DNA of 56,738 nt, from the NCBI GenBank assembly GCA_947626985.1, contig CANQUG010000016.1, positions 1 through 56,738 on the forward strand, written 5' to 3'. This document shows, piece after piece, positions 25,948 through 32,635 of the stretch. Numbering within the stretch: position 1 is the first letter of the stretch; each line of letters starts with the position of its first letter. Below the pieces are notes generated by a model. It was given only the letters and a program-made list of their open reading frames with translations. It did no database searches and was not told the DNA's origin. This DNA comes from an uncultured Lachnospiraceae bacterium. Its GTDB lineage: Bacteria; Bacillota; Clostridia; Lachnospirales; Lachnospiraceae. Both the position numbers and the translations under genes were made by a program.

Positions 25948-26241
25948 ATGATAAACGAAATGATAAAATATATAGAAAAATTGTTTCGGAGAAATAATAT
26001 GAAAGTAAATAGAAATAAACTGATTAATGTAATTAATGAAAAATGGAGAACTAAAAATTGTATCTTATGTGGAGCAAATAATTGGACTATAGATGATAAA
26101 GTTGTAGCTCCACTTAGTGTAGGAAAGAACGCATCTATTGAACTGGGAGGTAAAATAATACCTTTAGTCGCGGTCACATGTAATGAATGCGGGAACACGA
26201 TATTTTTAAATCCGTTAGTTATAAATGCGATCGACGAATAG
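25948..26241 (+). CDS. Zinc-ribbon protein
   Basis: 97 residues. CILCGANNW and CNECGNTIFLNP form a four-cysteine zinc ribbon around a beta region (GGKIIPLVAVTC). The pattern recurs in small Firmicute proteins of unknown function. AAAGGA is 9 bases before ATG 25948. An internal ATG at 25999 with GGAGA upstream would keep the whole zinc domain and is an alternative start. Confidence 0.6.
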   Translation: MINEMIKYIEKLFRRNNMKVNRNKLINVINEKWRTKNCILCGANNWTIDDKVVAPLSVGKNASIELGGKIIPLVAVTCNECGNTIFLNPLVINAIDE

Positions 26242-26258
26242 AAAGGCACTATAAATAA

Positions 26259-26699
26259 ATGGGGAATCATGATATTATATTAGAAAATTCTAAGGAGAAT
26301 TCAATACATGATACTAAACCAATAAATAGTGAATTCTCAGAAAAGGTTTCTTTATCCTCGAAATACCATCAAAGTGAAATTGATCAAAATAATATGATAA
26401 TAAGAAACGCAATACGTATGATATGGGTGGGTATAGTATTGTTATTTATAAGTTTATTGCTATCCATTTCTCAAGGTGGAAATTGGGTGACATTGATTCC
26501 AGGCGTGTTTATAGATGTTTTTTCAGGAACAATGATATATCTAGTTAATAAATCGTCTGAGAATAAACAAAAATATTTTGATAAATTAAATACAGTTGAA
26601 CATGAAGAACGAATTATCGAGTTGATACATACCATAAATGATGAACAGTTTAAGCAAGAGATGATAAATAAAATTGTATATAGACATTGTAAGTCATAA
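26259..26699 (+). CDS. Two-helix membrane protein, TRADD-N-associated-TM-like
   Basis: 146 residues: a polar N-terminus, two hydrophobic helices (WVGIVLLFISLLLSI near 52-68 and VTLIPGVFIDVFSGTMIYLV near 75-95), then a charged helical tail (NKQKYFDKLNTVEHEERIIELI). Helix spacing and the YLVNKSSENKQKYFDKL segment resemble the two-transmembrane domain found next to TRADD-N-like effector domains in bacterial conflict systems. That assignment is tentative. It overlaps no neighbour. Confidence 0.5.
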   Translation: MGNHDIILENSKENSIHDTKPINSEFSEKVSLSSKYHQSEIDQNNMIIRNAIRMIWVGIVLLFISLLLSISQGGNWVTLIPGVFIDVFSGTMIYLVNKSSENKQKYFDKLNTVEHEERIIELIHTINDEQFKQEMINKIVYRHCKS

Positions 26700-26701
26700 G
26701 T

Positions 26702-26732
26702 TAAGAGTCCTGAACAAGGGCTCTTTCTTTTT
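26702..26732 (+). terminator. Cassette terminator
   Basis: AAGAGTCC/GGGCTCTT with TGAACAA loop and T-tract. Confidence 0.9.
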
Positions 26733-26733
26733 G

Positions 26734-26751
26734 CGCAAATTTTTATTATGA
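26734..26751 (+). promoter_or_regulatory. Contracted copy of the 26-bp motif
   Basis: CGCAA at 26734 and TATTATGA at 26744; 9 bases of the middle, including the ACA, are missing. Confidence 0.45.
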
Positions 26752-26766
26752 AAGGAGATATTTATT

Positions 26767-27117
26767 ATGTTACCAAACAAAGCACCTAAACCAAAAGAAT
26801 GGACAGACAAGGACAAGTGGATATGTACGGCGAGATGACTCGAAGCTCTATCTGATGCCGTGTACAATTGGTGTGATGAACACCCTAAAACAGGTATACC
26901 ATTTAACGAAAAAGGAGATCCATGTTTCGAATGCCCTGCTGGAGAACGTTGTCCCGCCTGGTGCGACGAAACTCATTGGAAACGGTACAAAGAATTCTAC
27001 GCGTTCGAGAATTTTAAAATTGTCGAGCAGTATTCTGGTTCCAATATGGAGAGAATTGACTCTATTCTAAAAGAAATTGACGACGCCAATCCTGTTACAT
27101 ATACTTCTCAGGAATAA
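26767..27117 (+). pseudogene. Cysteine-rich small protein interrupted by an in-frame TGA
   Basis: The gene opens at ATG 26767, 8 bases after AAAGGAG, and reads MLPNKAPKPKEWTDKDKW before a TGA at 26836-26838. The same frame then continues to 27117 (LEALSDAVYNWCDEHP, CFECPAGERCPAWCDETHW). One substitution (for example from TGG or CGA) would give an intact 116-residue protein. Other genes here use TGA as a normal stop, so genetic-code change is unlikely and no selenocysteine signal is evident. It is probably a nonsense mutation; restart at an internal codon could still give a shorter product. Confidence 0.65.
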
Positions 27118-27133
27118 GAGGACGCTTTTTTTT

Positions 27134-27159
27134 CGCAATATTTACAATTCCTATTATAG
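27134..27159 (+). promoter_or_regulatory. 26-bp motif, copy 4
   Basis: CGCAA 27134, ACA 27144, TATTATAG 27152; the AAAGGAG follows 9 bases later. Confidence 0.8.
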
Positions 27160-27182
27160 AAAATATGAAAGGAGATTAATTT

Positions 27183-27413
27183 ATGAAAAACGAAACAGCT
27201 ATACTCTGTGTTAAAAACCGACGAAAATATAACATTGGGAACGGTATGAATTATTACGGGTTAATTATTAGTTCAATCAGTTTAGCAGTATCAATGGCTG
27301 GACTATATATTAAGCACAATTCATTCGATTCCAACGTAATTGTTGGTAGCGATGGACCAAGAGCTGATTTTTATGATTTGGTCTCGGATATTTTAAAGAG
27401 AAAAGAGTCCTGA
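27183..27413 (+). CDS. Small membrane protein
   Basis: 76 residues with one membrane helix (YYGLIISSISLAVSMAGLYI, near 24-43) and a short cytoplasmic-type tail (DFYDLVSDILKRKES). Family not recognised. AAAGGAG precedes ATG 27183. The stop lies inside the terminator shared with the convergent gene. Confidence 0.6.
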   Translation: MKNETAILCVKNRRKYNIGNGMNYYGLIISSISLAVSMAGLYIKHNSFDSNVIVGSDGPRADFYDLVSDILKRKES

Positions 27414-27583
27414 ACAAGGACTCTTAATTCTTTTTTGCTCTTTTCATATTCCTTTCGGATGGTGCCAATGGTTTTGTCGCTTCTTGTTTTTCTTCCATCG
27501 GGATTTCTTATTGTTCCTGGTGGTAAACCGTGGTTCTTTTCGAATGCACCAACTGTAGAATCGCTTCTTGTTTTTCTTGCCAT
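27371..27583 (-). CDS. Reverse-strand small basic protein with internal repeat
   Basis: 70 residues. RKTRSDSTVGAFEKNHGLPP is echoed by RKTRSDKTIGTIRKEYEKS, giving two basic repeats linked by GTIRNPDG. AAAGGA lies 9 bases before the ATG at 27583, and a strong promoter lies upstream. It overlaps the convergent gene by 43 bp and its last residues are encoded by the opposite side of the terminator hairpin. Nucleic-acid binding is possible from charge alone. Confidence 0.65.
   Translation of the reverse strand: MARKTRSDSTVGAFEKNHGLPPGTIRNPDGRKTRSDKTIGTIRKEYEKSKKELRVLVQDSFLFKISETKS
27402..27436. terminator. Shared cassette terminator
   Basis: AAGAGTCC/GGACTCTT, followed by T-rich sequence on the forward strand. 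Confidence 0.8.
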
Positions 27584-27625
27584 ATAATACGTCCTTTCTA
27601 CGAAGAGCTTTTATGCTACAAGAAA

Positions 27626-27654
27626 ATAATACAAAATATTACATTAATTGTCAA
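27626..27654 (-). promoter_or_regulatory. Consensus sigma-A promoter of the reverse gene
   Basis: Reverse strand: TTGACA (27654-27649), 17-bp spacer, TATTAT (27631-27626). Confidence 0.85.
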
Positions 27655-27727
27655 CATCCACCGGAGTTGTTTTAACATTTTCCAATCAATCATCTACAAT
27701 GCTCATCGAAAGGAGGTGAAAAGAACG

Positions 27728-28147
27728 ATGAGCACTGTTATAGCGCCTGAGTTATCCGCTAAAAATCCATACTGGATCGAAAAGCACCGGTACTATGAAC
27801 TGAAACATTTTTGTCTTCAATACCCAATCTGGAAAAAGGCGTGTAATGCGTTGGATGGGTTAAGCAAAGCGCCCTCCGGATTGATGCTATTTCGAAAAGA
27901 CAAGAATGCCGGTGACCCAACACTGCAATGTGTCGAAGCCCGGGAGTTATATTTAAAAAAGATGCGAATGATAGAACAGACTGCAGCAAAAACAGATCCG
28001 GAATTGGCCGACTATATTCTCAAAGGTGTCACTGAAGAACTGCCATATGATATTCTGTTGGCAAGATACAGTATACCATGCTGTAAGGATACTTATTACA
28101 ATCGATACAGAAAGTTTTTCTATCTATTGAACCATGAGAGACAATGA
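27728..28147 (+). CDS. Phage regulator-like protein (ArpU/RinA-type candidate)
   Basis: 139 residues. KHRYYELKHFCLQYPIWKK opens the protein. The C-terminus ADYILKGVTEELPYDILLAR then CCKDTYYNRYRKFFYLL resembles the helix-turn-helix end of phage late-gene regulators. It would bind DNA and could control element genes; this is inferred from pattern only. ATG 27728 follows AAAGGAGGTGAAAAGAACG. Confidence 0.5.
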   Translation: MSTVIAPELSAKNPYWIEKHRYYELKHFCLQYPIWKKACNALDGLSKAPSGLMLFRKDKNAGDPTLQCVEARELYLKKMRMIEQTAAKTDPELADYILKGVTEELPYDILLARYSIPCCKDTYYNRYRKFFYLLNHERQ

Positions 28148-28153
28148 ACAGAA

Positions 28154-28179
28154 CGCAAATAAAACAACTCCTTTTATGA
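28154..28179 (+). promoter_or_regulatory. 26-bp motif, copy 5
   Basis: CGCAA 28154, ACA 28164, TTTTATGA 28172. Confidence 0.75.
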
Positions 28180-28212
28180 AGAAACGTATATTTCTAAGAG
28201 GAGGAAACAAGT

Positions 28213-28494
28213 ATGTATGAACCGCAGGTAATAGTGTATGGATTTGATTCGCTTCACAGAGTTGTAGATTATTTATTTCTGAAATCTCCTTATATCACGA
28301 TTGATAATATGTTATCGATTGCGAACGATATGATTTCTGTATCTGAAGTCAATAAAGTTTATGCGATAGATAACACAAAAATTCTACATAAGGAATTTAT
28401 GAAAATGATCAAATCTAAAGATTTTGTAGAGCAGTTGATATTCGAAGAAACCGTTGCGAAACACGGATTGTTGCTCAAAAAGAAAAAAGCTTAA
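28213..28494 (+). CDS. Hypothetical protein
   Basis: 93 residues, soluble, helical (SLHRVVDYLFLKSPYITIDN, ILHKEFMKMIKSKDFVEQL) with a lysine tail. Family not recognised. AGAGGAGG is 7 bases upstream of ATG 28213. Confidence 0.6.
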   Translation: MYEPQVIVYGFDSLHRVVDYLFLKSPYITIDNMLSIANDMISVSEVNKVYAIDNTKILHKEFMKMIKSKDFVEQLIFEETVAKHGLLLKKKKA

Positions 28495-28501
28495 TTAGAT
28501 T

Positions 28502-28536
28502 GAGTCTGTGCTTCGGCATAGGCTCTTTCTTTTTTT
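28502..28536 (+). terminator. Terminator with TTCG tetraloop
   Basis: GAGTCTGTGC and GCATAGGCTC form a 10-bp stem closed by TTCG, then a T-tract. Confidence 0.9.
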
Positions 28537-28561
28537 GCACAAGATACAGGATATGTAGTTA
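28536..28561 (+). promoter_or_regulatory. 26-bp motif, copy 6 (variant)
   Basis: TGCAC 28536, ACA 28546, TGTAGT 28554. Confidence 0.55.
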
Positions 28562-28606
28562 AAAAAAGGAGAAGGAATGTGATTGGGTTCACAGTAAGTT
28601 TAGGAA

Positions 28607-28635
28607 TTGACAAACGTCGCCTTTTTTGTTATAGT
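28607..28635 (+). promoter_or_regulatory. Consensus sigma-A promoter
   Basis: TTGACA (28607-28612), 17-bp spacer, TATAGT (28630-28635). It places a start site about 18 bases before ATG 28660. Confidence 0.8.
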
Positions 28636-28659
28636 TCTTCTATGGTAGGAGGTGGCGAA

Positions 28660-28959
28660 ATGAAGAAAGATTTATCTGTAAAAAATAATGTGGAAAATGA
28701 AGAAACTGGTATCGGAAATATAATGTTTAAACCATTGTTAGATAATAATGCTGACAATTACTCGTTATACGATCTAAAAAATATTATTGAAAACGAGAAG
28801 ATACCTTTGGATATCAGAATATCTTTTAGTAAAGAATATTTAGAGAGAACGAAGAGTGGTCAGAAAAACAGACATGTTGAAAAAATGGCTAAAATCGTTG
28901 GAACAGTTGTGGTAGCAACAACATTTTGTATTTGCTATTGTGTGAGTCATTCTAAATAA
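28660..28959 (+). CDS. Tail-anchored small membrane protein
   Basis: 99 residues: a polar helical body (NYSLYDLKNIIENEKIPLDI) and one C-terminal membrane helix (AKIVGTVVVATTFCICYCV). ATG 28660 has AGGAGGTGG just upstream and a sigma-A promoter ahead of that. An in-frame GTG at 28579, with AAAGGAG after motif copy 6, would add 27 residues, so two starts under two promoters are possible. Family not recognised. Confidence 0.6.
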   Translation: MKKDLSVKNNVENEETGIGNIMFKPLLDNNADNYSLYDLKNIIENEKIPLDIRISFSKEYLERTKSGQKNRHVEKMAKIVGTVVVATTFCICYCVSHSK

Positions 28960-28977
28960 TGCTATAGTAAAGTATCC

Positions 28978-29014
28978 AGAGTCAAGATTAATCGTCTTGG
29001 CTCTTTCTTTTTTT
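28978..29014 (+). terminator. Cassette terminator
   Basis: AGAGTCAAGA/TCTTGGCTCT then TTTCTTTTTTTT. Confidence 0.85.
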
Positions 29015-29040
29015 TGCACAAGATACACGGTATGTAATGG
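29015..29040 (+). promoter_or_regulatory. 26-bp motif, copy 7 (variant)
   Basis: TGCAC 29015, ACA 29025, TGTAATGG 29033. Confidence 0.6.
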
Positions 29041-29055
29041 AAGGAGGCGATATTT

Positions 29056-29190
29056 ATGGGAGCAATGAAAACATGGTTTGAAGATCATATTTCAGAGTTT
29101 ACGGATGAACAACTCTTGGATATGGGATACAATCATGAGGATATTGATACTATGCGTGAGGCATTTGCTTCTAAAACGGAGGAGTCCTGA
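29056..29190 (+). CDS. 44-residue acidic protein
   Basis: Short ORF with AAGGAGG 8 bases before ATG 29056. Product opens MGAMKTWFEDHISEFTDEQL and is strongly acidic and helical. Its stop is inside the following terminator. No family recognised. Confidence 0.6.
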   Translation: MGAMKTWFEDHISEFTDEQLLDMGYNHEDIDTMREAFASKTEES

Positions 29191-29209
29191 CAAGGACTCT
29201 TTCATTTTT
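29180..29209 (+). terminator. Cassette terminator
   Basis: GGAGTCCT/AGGACTCT with a four-base loop, then TTTCATTTTT. Confidence 0.85.
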
Positions 29210-29257
29210 CCCGGATGAAAAATTCTGAAAAACATTGTAAAAGGAGGATAAAAAATA

Positions 29258-29461
29258 TTGGCAATTGTTATATTTGCGGTGGGTTTAATCGCTGGATTCA
29301 TATTGACAACTATTTATTATCGATGCAAACATGTCGGAACCCTCAGAATTGATCAATCAGATCCTTCAGATGGAGCTTATTTCTTCCTTGAAATAGAGTC
29401 TGGAAAAACCGAGATGATACAAAATCATCATCTGATTTTATTGACTGTTTCGCAGAAATAA
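29258..29461 (+). CDS. Small phage membrane protein
   Basis: 67 residues starting with TTG at 29258, AAAGGAGG 9 bases upstream. One N-terminal helix (IVIFAVGLIAGFILTTIYY) is followed by GTLRIDQSDPSDGAYFFLEI, a motif I recognise from small conserved proteins of Firmicute phages. Function unknown. Confidence 0.65.
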   Translation: MAIVIFAVGLIAGFILTTIYYRCKHVGTLRIDQSDPSDGAYFFLEIESGKTEMIQNHHLILLTVSQK

Positions 29462-29512
29462 CAGTTACTTTTAAGGAGAGACTTCACGAATAATGCAAAG
29501 GAGGAAATAAAC

Positions 29513-29926
29513 ATGAATGAAGATATTCTCGTAATGTTGGATAATGAAATGAAATCCATTCTCGATGGATTGGGATCCCTTCCACTTGGAAGTAAAGATT
29601 ATTCGGATGCAGTCGAGGATCTGGCAAAACTTTACAAACTGAGAATCGAGGATTCGAAAGCAGCCATGGAGTACAATAAGGAGATTGATAACGAACAATT
29701 CCGTAGAGATCAAATGGAAAAAGAAGAGCAATCTCGGAAAGAGCAACTGGCTGAACAAAGAATTGATCGAGTAGTCAGAATCTGTCTTGCCGGGTTTGAA
29801 GTGCTGGTTCCGATTATATTCTATAATATCTGGATGAACAGGGGACTTGAATTCGAGAAAACAGGGACATTTGCAAGTTTAACAGTTAGAAATTTGATTA
29901 ATCGGTTTAAACCTACGAAAAAATAA
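29513..29926 (+). CDS. Phage coiled-coil membrane protein
   Basis: 137 residues. N-terminal helical part (LPLGSKDYSDAVEDLAKLYK), a charged coiled coil (about 55-85, rich in E, Q, R), a membrane helix (VRICLAGFEVLVPIIFYNIW) and the tail FEKTGTFASLTVRNLINRFK. This architecture and tail recur in phage proteins of Clostridia with no assigned role. AAAGGAGG precedes ATG 29513. Confidence 0.7.
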   Translation: MNEDILVMLDNEMKSILDGLGSLPLGSKDYSDAVEDLAKLYKLRIEDSKAAMEYNKEIDNEQFRRDQMEKEEQSRKEQLAEQRIDRVVRICLAGFEVLVPIIFYNIWMNRGLEFEKTGTFASLTVRNLINRFKPTKK

Positions 29927-29945
29927 TTCGAAGTTGCTCCAATAG

Positions 29946-29982
29946 CGAAAGGCACATACGTTACAGTGCCTTTTCGTTTTTT
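29946..29982 (+). terminator. Terminator
   Basis: CGAAAGGCAC (29946-29955) pairs with GTGCCTTTTCG (29966-29976), then TTTTTT. Confidence 0.9.
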
Positions 29983-30008
29983 CGCAAGATTTACATTGAG
30001 TATTATGA
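29983..30008 (+). promoter_or_regulatory. 26-bp motif, copy 8
   Basis: CGCAA 29983, ACA 29993, TATTATGA 30001; the AAAGGAGG comes about 20 bases later. Confidence 0.8.
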
Positions 30009-30043
30009 ACAGAAAAACTTATATTTTAAAGGAGGATGCAACT

Positions 30044-30250
30044 ATGAGAAAAAATTTAAACACGAAAGCAAACGACATCACTATCGGAGGAACAATATTG
30101 TTCACAATGATTCTTTCATTACTTATGGCTATATATTGGATCATCAACAATATTGATTCTGTTACGGAAGTATTCGTTGCCGTTAAAGATCGGTTTTCGG
30201 TCATGGCTGATTCTTTGAAACAGTGTTTATCTGCCAAGAAAGGGTCCTGA
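30044..30250 (+). CDS. Small membrane protein
   Basis: 68 residues with one helix (IGGTILFTMILSLLMAIYWI) and a helical tail. AAAGGAGG is 7 bases before ATG 30044. The product ends KKGS, with its stop inside the next terminator. Confidence 0.6.
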   Translation: MRKNLNTKANDITIGGTILFTMILSLLMAIYWIINNIDSVTEVFVAVKDRFSVMADSLKQCLSAKKGS

Positions 30251-30270
30251 CAAGGACTCTTTCTTTTTTT
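30239..30270 (+). terminator. Cassette terminator
   Basis: AAGGGTCCT/AGGACTCTT, short loop, long T-tract. Confidence 0.85.
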
Positions 30271-30303
30271 TGAGTAATCGTTGAATGAAATGGAGGGTTA
30301 TCA

Positions 30304-30567
30304 ATGAAAAAAGGAGCGAAGTACAAAGATTTCACGTTGAAAGCTATTGAAAAAGAAATTCATCAAGCAGAAACAATGATTGCGTATACTAAAACATTCG
30401 ATGATAAGACATCCATGAGAAGATGGAAGATCGTTTCGTTTGAGCTAAAATGTCTGTATAAAAAACTTGAAACTGCTTTCAAGATGATGGAGGAGAATAA
30501 GAGCGAAAACGAAATCCGAAAAGAAATGAAGTCTTTGAATAAAAAGCTTTTTAAGGATGGACCGTAA
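30304..30567 (+). CDS. Basic helical protein
   Basis: 87 residues, almost entirely helical and lysine-rich (KAIEKEIHQAETMIAYTKTF, EIRKEMKSLNKKLFKDG). GGAGGG lies upstream of ATG 30304. Family not recognised. Confidence 0.6.
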   Translation: MKKGAKYKDFTLKAIEKEIHQAETMIAYTKTFDDKTSMRRWKIVSFELKCLYKKLETAFKMMEENKSENEIRKEMKSLNKKLFKDGP

Positions 30568-30588
30568 AAATATGATTTCAGTTTCTTT

Positions 30589-30614
30589 CGCAGCATCTAC
30601 ATGATGTTTAATGG
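30589..30614 (+). promoter_or_regulatory. 26-bp motif, copy 9
   Basis: CGCAG 30589, ACA 30599, TTTAATGG 30607. The next start is 88 bp on; a small AGTGTA/TATACACT palindrome lies between. Confidence 0.6.
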
Positions 30615-30701
30615 AGATGAAGGCTTTTGTCTCTTACATTAACTGCGAAAATAGTGTAAGATATGACTATACACTGCAGGTTATGAAAGGAGATAAAAAT
30701 T

Positions 30702-31010
30702 ATGAGCCAGATTATTAAACCGGAAGGTACTGAGTTAATGAGGTGCTTAAACGAAGGATATGCGATTTGTAATGAATGTGGAGCTATCATGGACCGGAAA
30801 GAAAACTCTGATGATCAGGGTGATATTTATGTCTGCCCGTCATGTGGATGGAGCGTAGATGTCCTGGATTACGAGTACGAGGAAGACGAAGAAGAATGGT
30901 CGGACGAGATATTCAATATGTATGATGGAGACGTTCCGCCTGTGGGCTGCAGAGCTTGTGGAGGTCCCTATCCGCAATGCAAATCTTCATGCAAAATATT
31001 TGACGATTAA
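30702..31010 (+). CDS. Conserved zinc-binding mobile-element protein
   Basis: 102 residues. CNECGAIMDR and CPSCGWSVD form a zinc ribbon; an acidic linker leads to VGCRACGGPYPQCKSSCKIF, a second cysteine cluster. This layout recurs in gut Firmicute elements without known function. AAAGGAG precedes ATG 30702. Confidence 0.7.
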   Translation: MSQIIKPEGTELMRCLNEGYAICNECGAIMDRKENSDDQGDIYVCPSCGWSVDVLDYEYEEDEEEWSDEIFNMYDGDVPPVGCRACGGPYPQCKSSCKIFDD

Positions 31011-31017
31011 TTTTGGG

Positions 31018-31047
31018 AGAAAGGGTTCTGGCAAGGACTCTTTCTCT
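31018..31047 (+). terminator. Cassette terminator
   Basis: A 12-bp stem AGAAAGGGTTCT/AGGACTCTTTCT with a GGCA loop. Confidence 0.8.
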
Positions 31048-31067
31048 TTCGTTTTTGGGAGTACAGA

Positions 31068-31430
31068 ATGAGATACCATAGTGAAAAACCTATAATGCCG
31101 AGAACAGCATTTGGCAGATGTTATATTTGTAATCATCCAGCTTACAATACCTGTACATTATTTGAGGTCAATAATAAAGGTCTCGCTGTCATCCAGCAAA
31201 GGTTTGATGTAAAAACAAAACATACCTGGTGGAGTGAGATTGACCCATGGATTTCCAATTTATTATATTTGAATCCGGGTTTTCTTGGGTACTTTGACAA
31301 GAGATCCGGAGAGTGTTCAAAAGATGGCCTGTATCCTACTGTAACAGTGCGGCAGATGATGTGGGCATTAAAGATAAAACCTTTAAAGAAAGAACAATGG
31401 GAAACGGTTTTTGACAGAAAAGATATTTGA
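31068..31430 (+). CDS. Conserved mobile-element protein
   Basis: 120 residues. CYICNHPAYNTCTLFEV, GLAVIQQRFD, TWWSEIDPWI, SGECSKDGLYPTVTVRQMMW and KKEQWETVF form a pattern I recognise as highly conserved in Firmicute phages and conjugative elements, function unknown. The conserved His, Cys and Trp residues suggest a metal site. No clear ribosome binding site precedes ATG 31068. Confidence 0.7.
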   Translation: MRYHSEKPIMPRTAFGRCYICNHPAYNTCTLFEVNNKGLAVIQQRFDVKTKHTWWSEIDPWISNLLYLNPGFLGYFDKRSGECSKDGLYPTVTVRQMMWALKIKPLKKEQWETVFDRKDI

Positions 31431-31435
31431 TCTTT

Positions 31436-31729
31436 AAGGAGAAGATTATTGTAACAGAGAGGAAAAAGGAGAAAGATGTTTGTGTTGGAAACAACCTTCT
31501 CCTTTTCGTGTGAGCCTACGCATTCAAATACCTTTGGACAAAATTTCTGCCAGCATCAATTTCGCGTTTGGAAATGCTGCTTACGGGTCTGTGCAAAAAG
31601 TAAAGGAGTGCGGCAGTTCCGTAAAGACGGTGGCCGTGTTCATCGACACAACCAACCTTCTCAATGAAAGAAACAAATCTAAGGTCCATGGTGTTCTCAC
31701 CTCCTCTCTGTTATAATGATCTTCTCCTT
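31436..31729. repeat. 28-bp inverted repeat around a reverse-strand gene
   Basis: The arm at 31436-31463 is inverted at 31702-31729 with 26 of 28 bases matching. It encloses the 57-residue reverse gene. A second hairpin AAAAGGAGAA/TTCTCCTTTT lies inside the left arm region. Confidence 0.85.
31516..31689 (-). CDS. Reverse-strand 57-residue protein
   Basis: A small ORF on the reverse strand with GAGGAGGTGAGAACACC before ATG 31689. Product opens MDLRFVSFIEKVGCVDEHGH and ends DAGRNFVQRYLNA; no membrane helix, no family recognised. A -10 TATAAT lies at 31744-31739 on the same strand. Inverted repeats bracket it. Confidence 0.65.
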   Translation of the reverse strand: MDLRFVSFIEKVGCVDEHGHRLYGTAALLYFLHRPVSSISKREIDAGRNFVQRYLNA

Positions 31730-31738
31730 TCTGAGACA

Positions 31739-31744
31739 ATTATA
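31739..31744 (-). promoter_or_regulatory. -10 of the reverse 57-residue gene
   Basis: TATAAT on the reverse strand; no clear -35. Confidence 0.5.
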
Positions 31745-31764
31745 CAACAGAAAATTCATTTTTT

Positions 31765-31790
31765 CGCTAATTTTACAGCTCCTATTATGA
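31765..31790 (+). promoter_or_regulatory. 26-bp motif, copy 10
   Basis: CGCTA 31765, ACA 31775, TATTATGA 31783; 22 bases before GAAAGGAG. Confidence 0.8.
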
Positions 31791-31820
31791 AAAATAATGT
31801 AACGAAAGGAGTAATCACAT

Positions 31821-32192
31821 ATGAAAAAAAGGCTGCTTGCAGAGGTTGACTTTTGTTATGAAAATATACCTAACATATTGTCAAATCTTGTGTATAAGGC
31901 GTTTATGAATCATAGAAACGAGGTTGTACAGGTATTTAATGATCATATTGATGAGGTTAATAAAATCTGGGATTGTACTGGGAAACAGTGTAGTTTTGGG
32001 GATTACGCAGAAGATATTAACCCAGAATATGTGAAATTTATATATGATAACATACAACCATCCATTGATAGTATAAATAAACGTTTCTGGTTGTGCAGAT
32101 ATCGAATTGATGAAATAGGTAATCTCATTGGTTATGTACCTTTTATCAAGAAGTCAAAAATGTGGTTAGAAATCACTAAAGTTATAAGATAG
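31821..32192 (+). CDS. Hypothetical protein
   Basis: 123 residues, helical and soluble (LSNLVYKAFMNHRNEVVQVF, FIYDNIQPSIDSINKRFWL). Family not recognised. GAAAGGAG is 9 bases before ATG 31821. Confidence 0.6.
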   Translation: MKKRLLAEVDFCYENIPNILSNLVYKAFMNHRNEVVQVFNDHIDEVNKIWDCTGKQCSFGDYAEDINPEYVKFIYDNIQPSIDSINKRFWLCRYRIDEIGNLIGYVPFIKKSKMWLEITKVIR

Positions 32193-32223
32193 AAAGAGTC
32201 CTGAACGAGGGCTCTTTTCTTTT
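32192..32223 (+). terminator. Cassette terminator
   Basis: AAAGAGTCC/GGGCTCTTT with loop TGAACGA and a T-tract. Confidence 0.9.
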
Positions 32224-32229
32224 AAAATT

Positions 32230-32255
32230 CGCTAATTTTACAGCTCCTTTTATGA
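32230..32255 (+). promoter_or_regulatory. 26-bp motif, copy 11
   Basis: CGCTA 32230, ACA 32240, TTTTATGA 32248. Confidence 0.8.
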
Positions 32256-32284
32256 AAACCAATGCTATGAAAGGAGCTAAAAGA

Positions 32285-32503
32285 ATGGATGAAATGAATA
32301 TTGTATCAAAATTCACTACAATGATGATTTCGAGAATTGTAAGAAAGGTTTTACGAAAAAAGCTTGGATATGATGTGGGTATTCGGCTTAATGAGATAAA
32401 AACCACTATTGCAGATGGAAAGACACATATTCATATGGATATTGATGCAGAACTCAGCAAAGAAGAACTTTTAAAAATTCTGAAAAACGTTGGTTTGGAT
32501 TAA
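32285..32503 (+). CDS. Small conserved phage protein
   Basis: 72 residues: a basic N-terminal helix (ISRIVRKVLRKKLGYDVGIR) and a beta segment (KTHIHMDIDAELSKEELLKI). AAAGGAG precedes ATG 32285. Resembles small conserved phage proteins; no function. Confidence 0.6.
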   Translation: MDEMNIVSKFTTMMISRIVRKVLRKKLGYDVGIRLNEIKTTIADGKTHIHMDIDAELSKEELLKILKNVGLD

Positions 32504-32510
32504 AGTGAGG

Positions 32511-32540
32511 GCCCGTGTATTTGCATGGGCTTTTCCTTTT
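32511..32540 (+). terminator. Terminator
   Basis: GCCCGTG/GCATGGGC stem, then TTTTCCTTTT. Confidence 0.8.
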
Positions 32541-32547
32541 ATAGTTT

Positions 32548-32573
32548 CGCAAAATCTGCAAAGTGTATTATGG
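32548..32573 (+). promoter_or_regulatory. 26-bp motif, copy 12
   Basis: CGCAA 32548, GCA 32558, TATTATGG 32566; 63 bp before the start of the next gene. Confidence 0.75.
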
Positions 32574-32635
32574 AGAGCGAGGAGTTTATGCGCTCTCTTA
32601 TTTTTTTTTTACACAAAACGAAAGGAGAAAACGAA

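Noticed and set aside
31476..31716. Forward ORFs of 63 and 78 codons
   Set aside because: They lie opposite the reverse 57-residue gene, which has the better ribosome binding site and promoter.
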